A stretch of DNA of 64,000 nucleotides from NC2004 sp050874905 (GCA_050874905.1 JBNMLP010000005.1:80729-144728); one strand, 5' to 3'; shown: positions 8,917 through 18,370, numbered from the stretch's first letter. The notes: generated by a model from the sequence alone, not told the origin. A program made the numbers and translations.

Positions 8917-9630
8917 CTATTTATTCTTATTGATAATCCTTGTCTCGTAAGCACCACTTTCAATCTCAATGTAACGTACAAACAGGGATACCTTGTTATC
9001 TTCATTTAAGCTGTTCCATACCTTGTCAGTAAAGGTATCAATGTCGCCTGTGATATCAACAACAACCGGCTCACCTTCAAAAGTTGGGAGTGGATCGCCA
9101 TCTCCCATGTAGGTGTGGATAAAACGGCCTTCCCCTGCCTTTGGATTCTCATATGCAAATGTGAAACGGTTGCAGGACGATGGATCTCCATTGTTGCTCT
9201 TTAAGATTGACATTGCATAATTATAGCTTCCATCCTCAATATGCATGATTCCGGAAATACGAGGAGTATAATTTGGTGCATCCGGCTCAAATTCCCGGCA
9301 GCGCAGTGACTGCTCAAAAGTAAGCTGCTTGTCCATTCCCTCATAGATCGTATCTGTCTGATCACCGTTTGTTACGATCGTTTTATTGCCCAGTACACGA
9401 ACCGGTGCGTAAATGATCAAGCTTGGATCTTCCAGTTTACTTGGATCAAATGCCTCGGTACGGATACCCTCTCCTTCCGTTACAAACACACGATTTCTGC
9501 TGTTTGCACTTCTTCCCATAATGAAATAGGCGGTCACGGCATACTTGCCATCCTCTGATTTTCCGATAACGATACCACGTCCCGGATAAGAAGTGCTGCT
9601 CAATTCCTGTTCTAACGAAACCATTTTCAT
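8917..9630 (-). CDS. purO: IMP cyclohydrolase, archaeal PurO-type
   Basis: Closes FAICAR to IMP, the last purine step, next to the gene for the preceding step. The 237-aa sequence resembles the IMP_cyclohyd family first known from archaea, not the bacterial PurH N-domain. Visible are the Ntn-like opening (TSYPGRGIVIGKSEDGKYAVTAYF), a GRSANSRNRVF motif near residue 43 and TPRISG near residue 122. SD AGGAGG lies 7 nt before the first ATG (9628-9630), so the MKMVSL start is kept. The purO-purH pair is probably one transcript ending at 7631. Confidence 0.85.
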   Translation of the reverse strand: MKMVSLEQELSSTSYPGRGIVIGKSEDGKYAVTAYFIMGRSANSRNRVFVTEGEGIRTEAFDPSKLEDPSLIIYAPVRVLGNKTIVTNGDQTDTIYEGMDKQLTFEQSLRCREFEPDAPNYTPRISGIMHIEDGSYNYAMSILKSNNGDPSSCNRFTFAYENPKAGEGRFIHTYMGDGDPLPTFEGEPVVVDITGDIDTFTDKVWNSLNEDNKVSLFVRYIEIESGAYETRIINKNK

Positions 9631-9722
9631 GTCCCATCCTCCTGTTATTCACATGTTTTTCCTTTAATGCGGCATAAACCAACAATATAGTATCATATCC
9701 AGCCACAAATAGGAAGAAATTT

Positions 9723-11519
9723 CTAGTATAATTTTACATAACGGGAATGTATATAACCTGTATATGTGTATTTTCCCTGTTTCACACTAACCTTATACCA
9801 GATCTTCTTCTGTCCATCTTTTTTAGACCCTGTGATCGTTACTTTTTTATTTTTCTTTGCAATAACTGTCACCAGACGCTTCTTTGATCCTGCGCCCTTT
9901 CGCAGAGACACATGTTTCGTGTTAGTTTTTCCATAATAATAAACCGTTCCATAAGATTTTGGCAGATAGCCATAGTAGGTTTTTCCACCATTCTTATAAG
10001 AAACATAATACCAGTCACTTCCATCCCTTTTCTTTGCATCTGCCGCCAATGTCACAAGCGTATGTTTCTTCACCGTAACCACACGCTCCCCCGTATTAGT
10101 TGCCTTTCTAAGTTTATATGCTTTTTTGAGATACACTTTTCTGGTAGATGGTTTGCTCGTTCTTGCAACGACCACCTCCGAAGCGATATGGCTGACCTGA
10201 TCCTCTAGAAGCGCACTCACATAATAGTAATACTCTTTTCCGGCTTTGCGTTTCGCATGAGTATATGCAGTCGCCGTCCCCTCAACCGTTGCCACCTTCT
10301 TAAAAGTACCATCAATCGATTCCGACATATAAATATCATAGGAGGCTGCTCCGGCACATGCCTGCCAGTTCAAGGTGACTGCTGTCTTTGATTTAGAAGC
10401 AACCCGAAGTCCCTCTACCTTATTGTCAATGATCTTAAAATCAGCCTTTGCACTGAAGCCAGCGTACGCATTAATGCCTGTCACATATGCTGTTGCCGTT
10501 CCACGCTCCACATTGTTGACATACGATACAGTGTAATCCTGATTTTCTACCAATGCAACTCCTTTAGAAGTAACGGAAAGTGCCGGAGTGATTGCACTTC
10601 CTGTATAAAGCTGATCTGTGATCGGCGCGATCCGCATATTAACCGAAAATTCATTTGGATCATTCGTATACCAGTAATTTAAATCACAATTACCAGATAT
10701 TCCAGGAACCTTGCCGGAACCATACTGCCACATATTATACGCACCGGAATAGCTGGTTACCGAAACATAATTGGCCAGCCAGATCGGATAACGGTTACTG
10801 ATGTCTGCAGCATTTAAATGGTAAGTCAGCATACTGGAGTTAGCATATACCATCGGCTGATAACCATAGGAAGCAATCCGCTCACAAAATGCCAGACATA
10901 CTGCAGTTGCCTGTTCTTTGGTCAATTGAGCATCATAAAGACGCCCTTTCACATCTGCTGTTTCCGAAAAGTATTCATAATCCAGCACCAATGGCAGGGT
11001 AATGTTGTAGTTTCCAATCTTAGAATATAAAAGATCCGCCTCTGCCTGTGCTTCTTCCACTGTGACCGCCTGCGAATAAATATAGATTCCTACCTGTAAC
11101 CCGGCAGCCAATGCCCCGGTAATATTTTCATCATAACGTTTATCCGAATTTAACGTACCTGCTTTTCCATATCCCCGATACGCCGCACGGATGATCGCAA
11201 AATCCATACCGGAATTTTTGACTGCATTCCAGTCTGTGATCACATTGTGCTCAGAAACATCCACACCATTGATGACCTGCATTCCGGTGTAACGGTCATT
11301 GTGGGAATGGACTTTGCCATCGTATGGATTTGCCGCAGCATCCTTCCATAGTTTTCCCATTGTTGCTCCCTCATAAAAACTTGGCGGCACCTTTCCCTCT
11401 AATCGGTTATTTCCCGGATCATCATTTGACGCAAAAGAAACTGTAACTCCTGAAAACATCGGAAGCACCAGTGTCACAAAAAGCAGCAGTGCCAGCATCT
11501 TTTTCCCTATGTATTTCAT
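9723..11519 (-). CDS. Secreted GH25 lysozyme with Ig-like, FN3 and SH3b domains
   Basis: A 598-aa exported muramidase, cleaving the MurNAc-GlcNAc bond of peptidoglycan. In order: signal peptide (1-31, Lys-rich then LALLLFVTLVLPMFSG), GH25 barrel about 70-270 (VNGVDVSEHN opening with the catalytic Asp, DYEYF acidic motif), a bacterial Ig-like module (LYTGSAITPAL, about 295-365), an FN3 module (about 370-445) and two SH3b-like repeats at the C-terminus (WYYVSYKNGGKTYYGYLP; WYKVSVKQGKYTYTGYIH). The start at 11517-11519 is chosen because AAGGAGG sits just ahead of it and the signal peptide begins there. It probably remodels the cell wall or attacks neighbours; no immunity gene is evident. Confidence 0.9.
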   Translation of the reverse strand: MKYIGKKMLALLLFVTLVLPMFSGVTVSFASNDDPGNNRLEGKVPPSFYEGATMGKLWKDAAANPYDGKVHSHNDRYTGMQVINGVDVSEHNVITDWNAVKNSGMDFAIIRAAYRGYGKAGTLNSDKRYDENITGALAAGLQVGIYIYSQAVTVEEAQAEADLLYSKIGNYNITLPLVLDYEYFSETADVKGRLYDAQLTKEQATAVCLAFCERIASYGYQPMVYANSSMLTYHLNAADISNRYPIWLANYVSVTSYSGAYNMWQYGSGKVPGISGNCDLNYWYTNDPNEFSVNMRIAPITDQLYTGSAITPALSVTSKGVALVENQDYTVSYVNNVERGTATAYVTGINAYAGFSAKADFKIIDNKVEGLRVASKSKTAVTLNWQACAGAASYDIYMSESIDGTFKKVATVEGTATAYTHAKRKAGKEYYYYVSALLEDQVSHIASEVVVARTSKPSTRKVYLKKAYKLRKATNTGERVVTVKKHTLVTLAADAKKRDGSDWYYVSYKNGGKTYYGYLPKSYGTVYYYGKTNTKHVSLRKGAGSKKRLVTVIAKKNKKVTITGSKKDGQKKIWYKVSVKQGKYTYTGYIHSRYVKLY

Positions 11520-11611
11520 ATCTTCCTCCTTTTTTTGCATACCTTCTATACTCTTATCACGATAACACATTTATTTGATATTCTTTTGAGAAAACAGCCA
11601 AACCATGTTCT

Positions 11612-12034
11612 TTAGTGTTTGCCTTTCTCAATCTTATCATCCCATATCTGGAACAATTTCTTTATGCCATGATAAATGCCACGGACAACGGCAAATACTG
11701 CAAACATTGCCAGGAATCCTACCACACCAAACATAATGTCACCAAAGTCCATCGTTCCGGTATGCGTAATTCCCTGACCGATCTCAATCGCAAAAGCGAT
11801 CACCACGATCATCGTAAACACATAGATCCATGCGATCACCATAACATGATCATGCTTTGCCAGCCACTTAAACAGCGGATATACAAAAAAGATCATTCCA
11901 AGTCCCAGTATTCCCATCACGAGGAAATGCAGCTCCTTATCAGAAAATTGTGCCTGATACGCATCGTTCATTCCCAATATTTTTTCATGTATTACAGCAA
12001 TGATCCCCACCAACCGGTATAACCATTCTTTCAT
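11612..12034 (-). CDS. Small membrane protein, weakly VanZ-like
   Basis: A 140-aa protein with about four membrane helices (near residues 5-20, 37-58, 66-88, 103-125). The stretch EIGQGITHTGTMDFGDIMFGVVG recalls the acidic/Gln pattern of VanZ-like proteins (E..Q, then D..D...G), but the match is loose and no function is claimed. The ATG at 12032-12034 fits SD AAGGAG at 8 nt, better than the GTG or ATG three and two codons upstream. The hydrogenase terminator overlaps its 5' leader, so it must be read from a promoter in that region or by read-through. Confidence 0.6.
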   Translation of the reverse strand: MKEWLYRLVGIIAVIHEKILGMNDAYQAQFSDKELHFLVMGILGLGMIFFVYPLFKWLAKHDHVMVIAWIYVFTMIVVIAFAIEIGQGITHTGTMDFGDIMFGVVGFLAMFAVFAVVRGIYHGIKKLFQIWDDKIEKGKH

Positions 12035-12048
12035 TTTCATCACTCCTT

Positions 12049-12089
12049 AAAAAAAGACCTTTTGCACCATCCATCTGGCGCAAAAGGTC
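12049..12089 (-). terminator. Rho-independent terminator after the hydrogenase gene
   Basis: Minus strand stem GACCTTTTGCG with GCAAAAGGTC, a 12-nt loop, then seven T. It lies 17 nt after the hydrogenase stop and ends the long operon that starts near 21.8 kb. The T-run touches the SD of the next gene. Confidence 0.9.
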
Positions 12090-12105
12090 AACTTCATTTT
12101 TCTGA

Positions 12106-13560
12106 CTAACCGCGATGCATGGAAAAACTGTCCATATCATAGTTTTTCAGATTCTCCTCCACCTTACGGTCATCTGCCTGATTGATCAGGGTATCTCTGG
12201 CACGTTTCGATGGATTGATGTCATTATGCCGGCTCGGTCCACCCACACATCCTCCAGTGCAAGCCATACCTTCCACAAAATCCTGTGGCAGTTTTCCAAG
12301 CTTCAAAAGCAACAGTGCCTTCTTACATTCATCTGCACCATCGCACACACAGACATCAAATACCGAGGTATCTGCTCCCTTTTCCTGCATTGCTTCTAAT
12401 ACGGCTTTGGTTACACCTCCGCCATTGCCGAAACGCTTGCCAAACACACTTGCCTGCTGGCTGTCATTTTCTTCCGGCTCCAGTTCCACATCCTTTGCCC
12501 GCATCATGGCACGGATCTCACCATAGGTCAGTGCATAGTCCGCATTTCCCTCGACCTCTTTGTCCAAGGTCTCTGCCTTTTTGGCGATACAAGGACCGAT
12601 GAATACGGTCACTGCATCAGGCTCCTTTGCTTTGATCATACGGGACACCGCACACATTGGAGAAATCGTCGTAGAAATATTGTCGATCAGCATTGGATAA
12701 TGCTTTTTGATCATCTGTACAAATGCCGGGCAGCAGGAGGTTGTCATCTTTTTTCCTTCCTCATGTGCCTCTAACCACTCTTCTGCCTCCGCAGCAGCGG
12801 TCATATCTGCACCAGCACCAACTTCGATCATATCTTCAAATCCGATTTTCTTTAATGCCGTACGCCAGCTTGACATCGTAATATCAGGACCAAACTGTCC
12901 CTCTGTAGCAGGAGCCAGCAATGCATATACCTTCTTGCCTGCTAAGATGTCACGGATAATATCAATGACAAAGGTTTTGGAAGAGATCGCACCAAATGGG
13001 CAGCTATGAATACATTTGCCACACTGGATGCATTTGGATTCATCAATCGTACAGATTGCATTTTCATCCATGGAGATTGCATCAACCGGACAGTTCCGCT
13101 TACATGGACGGATCAGATCCGCAATCGCATTATACGGACAGGCTGCCGCACATTTACCACACTCCCGGCATTTACTTGGATCAATATAGGCTCTGCTTCT
13201 GCCAATACTGATCGCACCAAAGTTACAGGATGACTGACAAGCCTTTCCCATACATTTCTGACAGTTATCTGTTACAACGTAACGGGAGATCGGGCAGCCT
13301 TCACATGCCGCTTTGATGACCTGCACAACAAGACCATTGTCTTCCATTCCTGCATTTTTATTTTCAACCAGACGGGTACGTTCTCTGACTACCTCCCGCT
13401 CCTTATAGATACAGCAGCGGTACATCGGCTGTGGCCCCGGGATCAGCATATACGGAAGCTGATCTTTCTTCTCGTCAAATTCACCTGCATACGCCATCTT
13501 CGCCGCTTCACAGATCAATTTATGTTTAATCTTAATTATGGTGGCATCATTCGTTACCAT
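12106..13560 (-). CDS. Monomeric [FeFe]-hydrogenase, group B-like
   Basis: A 484-aa iron hydrogenase that makes or takes up H2 with ferredoxin-type electrons in the cytosol. Cys-rich N-terminal cluster region at residues 86-190: CEGCP...CQKCMGKAC, CRECGKCAAACP and CIQCGKCIHSCP, enough for several [4Fe-4S] clusters. The H-cluster motifs are L1 TSCCPAFV at 274-281, L2 GPCIAKK at 322-328 and L3 ACTGGCVGGP at 433-442. These variants (TSCC rather than TSCSP; GGCVGGP) suggest the less-studied group B; that assignment is from memory of the motifs. No diaphorase partners are adjacent. Maturase HydG is encoded at 26.3 kb. SD AGGAGG fits the ATG. Confidence 0.9.
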   Translation of the reverse strand: MVTNDATIIKIKHKLICEAAKMAYAGEFDEKKDQLPYMLIPGPQPMYRCCIYKEREVVRERTRLVENKNAGMEDNGLVVQVIKAACEGCPISRYVVTDNCQKCMGKACQSSCNFGAISIGRSRAYIDPSKCRECGKCAAACPYNAIADLIRPCKRNCPVDAISMDENAICTIDESKCIQCGKCIHSCPFGAISSKTFVIDIIRDILAGKKVYALLAPATEGQFGPDITMSSWRTALKKIGFEDMIEVGAGADMTAAAEAEEWLEAHEEGKKMTTSCCPAFVQMIKKHYPMLIDNISTTISPMCAVSRMIKAKEPDAVTVFIGPCIAKKAETLDKEVEGNADYALTYGEIRAMMRAKDVELEPEENDSQQASVFGKRFGNGGGVTKAVLEAMQEKGADTSVFDVCVCDGADECKKALLLLKLGKLPQDFVEGMACTGGCVGGPSRHNDINPSKRARDTLINQADDRKVEENLKNYDMDSFSMHRG

Positions 13561-13595
13561 ATATTCTCCTCCTGCAGCTTCTTCCCTGAATCATA

Positions 13596-14147
13596 TTACC
13601 AGTCTTTTTTTCGTTCAATACCAAATTTCTTATTGTATCCATCGATACACTGGTCAATGATTTCGATTGCCTCCACCGGACCACCGAACTCCTTGACTGC
13701 CGTTTCCTTATCCTCCAGATCCTTATACACATCAAAGAAATGACGGATCTCCTCAAAAACGTGTTTTGGTAACTGATCAATATCGGTATAACAATTATAC
13801 GTTGGATCGTTATATGGAATGGCAATGATCTTCTCATCCCGGGAACCATTGTCCATCATATACATTACACCGATCGGGTAACAACGCACCAGTGACAATG
13901 GATTAATATCTTCTGAACAAAGCACCAGCACATCAAGTGGATCTTTGTCATCCCCATAGGTACGTGGGATGAATCCGTAATTGGCCGGATAGTGTGTCGA
14001 AGTATATAAAATACGGTCCAAAATGATCAGACCTGTTTCTTTATCTAATTCATATTTCTTTTTGCTTCCCTTACTGATCTCAATGCAAGCAATAAAATCA
14101 CTTGGACGGATCCGATCCGGGTTAATATCATGCCAAATATTGTTCAT
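13596..14147 (-). CDS. ppa: Soluble family I inorganic pyrophosphatase
   Basis: Hydrolyses PPi to two phosphates with Mg2+, pulling biosynthetic reactions forward. 183 aa. Key family I residues are visible: KKKYELDKETG near the N-terminus, PANYGFIPRTYGDDKDPLDVLVL near residues 50-70 (Mg-binding acids) and MDNGSRDEKIIA near residue 100. The ATG at 14145-14147 has GGGAGG at 7 nt; the ATG two codons upstream would be too close. It sits between prfC and the hydrogenase gene with small gaps. Confidence 0.95.
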   Translation of the reverse strand: MNNIWHDINPDRIRPSDFIACIEISKGSKKKYELDKETGLIILDRILYTSTHYPANYGFIPRTYGDDKDPLDVLVLCSEDINPLSLVRCYPIGVMYMMDNGSRDEKIIAIPYNDPTYNCYTDIDQLPKHVFEEIRHFFDVYKDLEDKETAVKEFGGPVEAIEIIDQCIDGYNKKFGIERKKDW

Positions 14148-14170
14148 GGTCATTCCTCCCTAACTTCTAT

Positions 14171-14179
14171 AGTATAACA
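14171..14179 (-). promoter_or_regulatory. Possible internal promoter ahead of ppa
   Basis: Minus strand TGTTATACT is an extended -10 about 25 nt upstream of the ppa ATG. There is no good -35. It may raise expression of ppa and the hydrogenase over the upstream operon genes. Confidence 0.4.
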
Positions 14180-14210
14180 TATTCCAAAGCATTTCCACCA
14201 GCAGATATTA

Positions 14211-15803
14211 CTAATTTTTCTTAAAGTCTACCAGTTCCAGTCCCTCATTATTTTCCAGCACCATATTGATGATCCACTCGTTGTTAAATAACAGCAGCGG
14301 ATTGCCCTTCATATCCTTGACCTTTTTCACATCATTCAGTCGTTTCAGGGAATTTAAGTCTGTGGTTGGATCTTTCACCCAGCGGATAAAGCCATAGGAA
14401 AGCGGCTCCAGACGCACCTCACAGCCATACTCATTTTCCAGACGGTATTTTAATACATCAAACTGCAGCGTACCAACTACACCCGCGATGATCTCTGACA
14501 TGCCAAGCTGGTAATCCTGGAACAACTGGATCGCACCCTCCTGCGCGATCTGTGTTACCCCTTTCATAAACTGCTTGCGCTTCATGGAATTTAACTGTAC
14601 TAAACGACAGAAATGTTCCGGTGCAAAAGTGGGGATTCCTTCGTATTCATATTTCTTTCCCGGTGTACAAAGTGTATCCCCAATGGAAAACAGTTCCGGA
14701 TCAAAGACACCGATCACATCCCCCGCATAGGCTTCGTCCACCACCTTACGATCCTGCGCCATCAACTGCTGCGGCTGGGAAAGTTTCAATTTTCTTCCGC
14801 TCTGTACATGATACACCTCTTTTCCGGCTTCAAACTTGCCGGAACAGATGCGCATAAATGCAATCCGGTCACGATGTGCCTTATTCATGTTTGCCTGAAT
14901 TTTAAAAACGAAAGCAGAAAACGGTTCTTCCATCGGATCGATCAATCCCTCATTACTCATTCTCGGAAGTGGGGAGCTGGTCATCTTTAAGAAGTATTTT
15001 AAGAATGCCTCCACACCAAAGGTAGTTAACGCGGAACCGAAAAATACCGGAGACAATTCTCCCTTGCTGACCTTTTCCATATCAAGTGCTTCACTTGCCC
15101 CATCCAGAAGCTCTACTTCTTCTGTCAACTGCTCATAAAGATCCGATCCGACCAGTTCCATCAACTCCGGATCATTCACATCATAATCGGTTTCTTTCGC
15201 AGATTTGGAACCACCGGTCGATACCGACTGGAACATGGAAACCTGTTTGCTTTCCCGGTCATAAATACCTTTAAACCGTTTACCGGAACCAATTGGCCAG
15301 TTGATCGGACAGGTCTGGATTCCGAGCACAGTTTCAATATCGTCCAGCAGTTCAAAGGAGTCCTTTGCCTCCCGATCCATTTTGTTGATAAATGTAAAGA
15401 TCGGGATGTGACGCATCGTACAAACCTTGAACAGCTTGATCGTCTGCGCCTCCACACCCTTGGAAGCATCGATCACCATGACGGCGGAATCTGCCGCCAT
15501 CAACGTACGGTATGTGTCCTCTGAGAAGTCCTGATGTCCCGGTGTATCCAGAATATTGATGCAGTAATCATCGTAATTAAACTGCAACACAGAGGACGTA
15601 ACAGAAATACCTCTCTCCTTTTCAATGTCCATCCAATCCGACACGGCGTATTTGGAATTGGCTTTTCCCTTTACCGAACCAGCCGTGTTGATCGCTCCAC
15701 CGTAAAGCAGGAACTTCTCGGTAAGCGTTGTTTTTCCGGCATCCGGATGTGAGATAATAGCAAATGTTCTTCTGCGTTCAATTTCCTTTTTCCACTCTGA
15801 CAT
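14211..15803 (-). CDS. prfC: Peptide chain release factor 3
   Basis: Translational GTPase that recycles RF1/RF2 from the ribosome. At 530 aa it has the normal length. G1 is SHPDAGKTTLTEK (near residue 18), the switch I region holds ERGISVTSS, G3 is DTPGHQDFSEDT and G4 is FINKMDRE. The later beta-barrel and RF3 C-terminal domains are present (FAPEHFCRLV, KGVTQIAQEGAIQLFQ). It is the sixth gene of the leftward run from 21.8 kb. Confidence 0.96.
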   Translation of the reverse strand: MSEWKKEIERRRTFAIISHPDAGKTTLTEKFLLYGGAINTAGSVKGKANSKYAVSDWMDIEKERGISVTSSVLQFNYDDYCINILDTPGHQDFSEDTYRTLMAADSAVMVIDASKGVEAQTIKLFKVCTMRHIPIFTFINKMDREAKDSFELLDDIETVLGIQTCPINWPIGSGKRFKGIYDRESKQVSMFQSVSTGGSKSAKETDYDVNDPELMELVGSDLYEQLTEEVELLDGASEALDMEKVSKGELSPVFFGSALTTFGVEAFLKYFLKMTSSPLPRMSNEGLIDPMEEPFSAFVFKIQANMNKAHRDRIAFMRICSGKFEAGKEVYHVQSGRKLKLSQPQQLMAQDRKVVDEAYAGDVIGVFDPELFSIGDTLCTPGKKYEYEGIPTFAPEHFCRLVQLNSMKRKQFMKGVTQIAQEGAIQLFQDYQLGMSEIIAGVVGTLQFDVLKYRLENEYGCEVRLEPLSYGFIRWVKDPTTDLNSLKRLNDVKKVKDMKGNPLLLFNNEWIINMVLENNEGLELVDFKKN

Positions 15804-15821
15804 AATACTTCTTAGTCCTTT

Positions 15822-18344
15822 CTATTTTGTTTCTTGTTTTTCTTTTTTCATATCCTGATATTCTCTCGTTACAATGTACATTTCCTCCCAACTGGTCGGC
15901 TTGTACTTTGGATATGCCTGTTTGATGTCACGGCATGCATAAATGCTTTCATAGTAACGATAGATAAATGACAGCCAGCGTTTCTGGCGCACAGAGCCTT
16001 CGATGTCACTCTCCGGCATCAGTCCCATGCTCGCCCACTTTGCTCCCTCTTCTTTCAAAGAGGCAAATGCTTCGTGCATGATCAGCTCCATCAGATTTTT
16101 GATCTGCCCTTCCCGTTTTCGCCCGATCTCACAGGAATAACCATTCTGTGAGCGCACCGGACAGAAGCCGATCAAACCTACCAGCTCCTCCTTTTCATTG
16201 CAGGCATAATAATACCGTCGCTGCTTTTCATTTTCAAAGGATAGTGCCTGTGGCAGAAAGGCATCTCTCTGCCGCCGTTTATAAATGGTAAAATTCTCTC
16301 CATTCCGGCTGTCCAGCCAATCATCATTTAAGGCAGACATCTGATATTCCAATTCCGGATCCCGCTGCTCGTAATACCGGTATTCCTGAATGACAACACC
16401 ATATTTTTTCCGGATCTGTTCCCGTTGTTTGCTCTTTTGTGCATCTGTACGCAATTTATAGTTTTCTAAAGCAAACCGCGGCTCTGCACCGCAATGAATT
16501 CGTTCTGCTCCATACGGCATAAGCAGCTCAGCCTGTTCCTTGCTGACATTTACAAATGTCATACTGATCTTTTTCTGATAACAAAAGTCCTCAAATTCGG
16601 CAAACAGCGACGCCACATTGGAATCCTTACAGATCGGACCACCACTGATCACCGCTTCTTTTCCTATGATGCGATACGGGATATAGCCCTCTCTGGCAGT
16701 TCCTTCAAAGATATGGCCGCCCGGATCGAGAGCCATGTAAGAAGCAAAATTCTTTGCGTAATCTGCTACGCAGGAAGCAAGTCCCTGACGGATCTCCGGT
16801 TCGGGTTCTGTTGTTTCTTCCGGTTCGGTAGTTTCTTCTGCAACATCCTCTTGCATCTCAGATACTTCCGCTTCTTCCTCTGCCGGCTCACTTTCCGTAG
16901 CCTCGTCTTCTTCCTCTACCGATTCGTTTTCAGCGGATTCTTCTATCTCTTGCGTTTCAACATTTTCAATTCCTTCTTCCGCTGATTCACTTTCAACAGT
17001 TTCCTCTTGTGTTTCTGTCTCTGGCTGTTCGTCTTCTGTTGTTTCTGTTTCTTCTACTGATTCTGTCTCGAACTCTGTTGTTTCTTCCTGCTCGGTATCT
17101 TCTTCTGCAACATCTTCTTGTGACTCAGATGCTTCTGGTTCATCTTCCAGTGTTTCTTCTGGTTTGGACTCAGAAGTCGCTTCCATCTCAACTTCTTCTA
17201 TCTGTTCTTCCGGTTCGGTAGTTTCTTCTACAACATCTTCTTGCATCTCAGATACTTCCGCTTCTTCCTTTGCCGGCTCACTTTCCGTAGATTCATCTTC
17301 CTCTTCTACCGATTCGTTTTCAGCGGATTCTTCTATTTCTTCCGTTTCAACATTTTCAATTTCTACTTCCGCTGATTCACTTTCACTAGATTCCTCTTGT
17401 ACTTTCGCCTCTGGCTGTTCGTCCTCTGTATTTTCTGTTTCTTCTTCCGCTTCCGTCTCCTCACCGGCTGCCGTCAACGCTTCCTCTTCTTTCCGTTTCT
17501 TACTCCAACCGGTAAATAAGGAAACAACCGTCACCACAGCAAAGCCCACCAGTTCAAAGAATTCAGACTCGCCGGACGGACATACAAAATACAAGTATCC
17601 ACAGGTCAAAAGTGCCGCAAGCAGCACGCTCCACAGAAATGCGATCATGTACACCGTGATCGTTCCCTCCAGCATTGGCACTGCATTTATCCCATGTTCG
17701 GAAACGTAATGTCCTCTCGGCCCCATCATTCCGATTACACGCAGCAGACATTTCGTATAGGTTACCCGATGTCCCGTCTGTTCATACAACAGATGCAATG
17801 TCACAGCAGCATTTCCCCACTGGGTAAGCAGGAACAAAAGTGTACCAACGATCGTCCCCATGGAGAAACGATAATACGGCAAAGCATCAAATGTTTTTTG
17901 TTTTAGCAGCAGCAGGAGCAGTGCAAGCATGCCACATAGGATCACAATCCATTGACTTTTTGTAGCCGGGAATCCCCCATTTGCTCCTAAAAGTACCACT
18001 ACAGTGAGCAACACTTCTATCACAAGCACTGTATGATGCGCCCACTGTTGAAAGGTCATTAAAAACGGGATCAGAAACAATAGTAAGACCGCCAGCAGAC
18101 GCAGCAGCAAAAAGCTTGTCCCGGACACCCGGTAAAAGCTGTCATCCATTCCACTCACTTTCTGCATGGAAACAAAAAGCAGCAGCACTGCCTGTACACA
18201 CACAAGAAAGACTGCTATGGCACTTACACCATCACCAGTCTTACGTTGTCTTTCTTTCTTCGGTTGTTGAAACACATGCTGCCGTGCTTTTTCGCTCTGG
18301 CTCATTGTGGCGGGATCACTGCCCCGTTGTAAGAACTGATTCAT
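15822..18344 (-). CDS. Membrane protein with acidic repeat linker and MprF-like DUF2156 C-terminal domain
   Basis: An 840-aa protein in three parts. Residues 1-45 are basic and cytosolic; about 45-285 hold roughly six membrane helices, fewer than the flippase half of MprF. Residues about 290-560 are a Glu/Thr/Ser-rich linker with an internal ~80-residue duplication. Residues about 565-840 are a DUF2156/LPG-synthase C-terminal domain (MALDPGGHIFEG, EAVISGGPIC, NDDWLDSRNGENF, EIGRKREGQIKNLMELI). The family transfers an aminoacyl group from tRNA to a lipid; the lipid substrate here is not known. Without a full flippase it may rely on another protein for export, or have a different role. Gaps of 18 and 26 nt tie it to prfC and the alarmone synthetase. 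Confidence 0.75.
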   Translation of the reverse strand: MNQFLQRGSDPATMSQSEKARQHVFQQPKKERQRKTGDGVSAIAVFLVCVQAVLLLFVSMQKVSGMDDSFYRVSGTSFLLLRLLAVLLLFLIPFLMTFQQWAHHTVLVIEVLLTVVVLLGANGGFPATKSQWIVILCGMLALLLLLLKQKTFDALPYYRFSMGTIVGTLLFLLTQWGNAAVTLHLLYEQTGHRVTYTKCLLRVIGMMGPRGHYVSEHGINAVPMLEGTITVYMIAFLWSVLLAALLTCGYLYFVCPSGESEFFELVGFAVVTVVSLFTGWSKKRKEEEALTAAGEETEAEEETENTEDEQPEAKVQEESSESESAEVEIENVETEEIEESAENESVEEEDESTESEPAKEEAEVSEMQEDVVEETTEPEEQIEEVEMEATSESKPEETLEDEPEASESQEDVAEEDTEQEETTEFETESVEETETTEDEQPETETQEETVESESAEEGIENVETQEIEESAENESVEEEDEATESEPAEEEAEVSEMQEDVAEETTEPEETTEPEPEIRQGLASCVADYAKNFASYMALDPGGHIFEGTAREGYIPYRIIGKEAVISGGPICKDSNVASLFAEFEDFCYQKKISMTFVNVSKEQAELLMPYGAERIHCGAEPRFALENYKLRTDAQKSKQREQIRKKYGVVIQEYRYYEQRDPELEYQMSALNDDWLDSRNGENFTIYKRRQRDAFLPQALSFENEKQRRYYYACNEKEELVGLIGFCPVRSQNGYSCEIGRKREGQIKNLMELIMHEAFASLKEEGAKWASMGLMPESDIEGSVRQKRWLSFIYRYYESIYACRDIKQAYPKYKPTSWEEMYIVTREYQDMKKEKQETK
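16812..17053. repeat. Acidic-linker repeat, copy 1
   Basis: An imperfect direct repeat of about 240 bp inside the 840-aa gene, offset by exactly 390 bp (130 codons) from copy 2 at 17202-17443. It encodes the Glu-rich block containing NVETQEIEESAENESVEEED. The frame is conserved, so the duplication lengthens the linker without breaking the protein. Confidence 0.85.
17202..17443. repeat. Acidic-linker repeat, copy 2
   Basis: Partner of 16812-17053. The encoded block contains NVETEEIEESAENESVEEED. Most differences between the copies are single-base and conservative. Confidence 0.85.
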
Positions 18345-18370
18345 CTTACTGCTTCCTCACTCCTGCTATT

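Noticed and set aside
16494..17709. Rightward frames opposite the acidic linker, rich in Ser or Phe
   Set aside because: They are the antisense of a Glu/Thr/Ser repeat and mirror its codon pattern. No ribosome site, and the minus-strand protein is clearly real.
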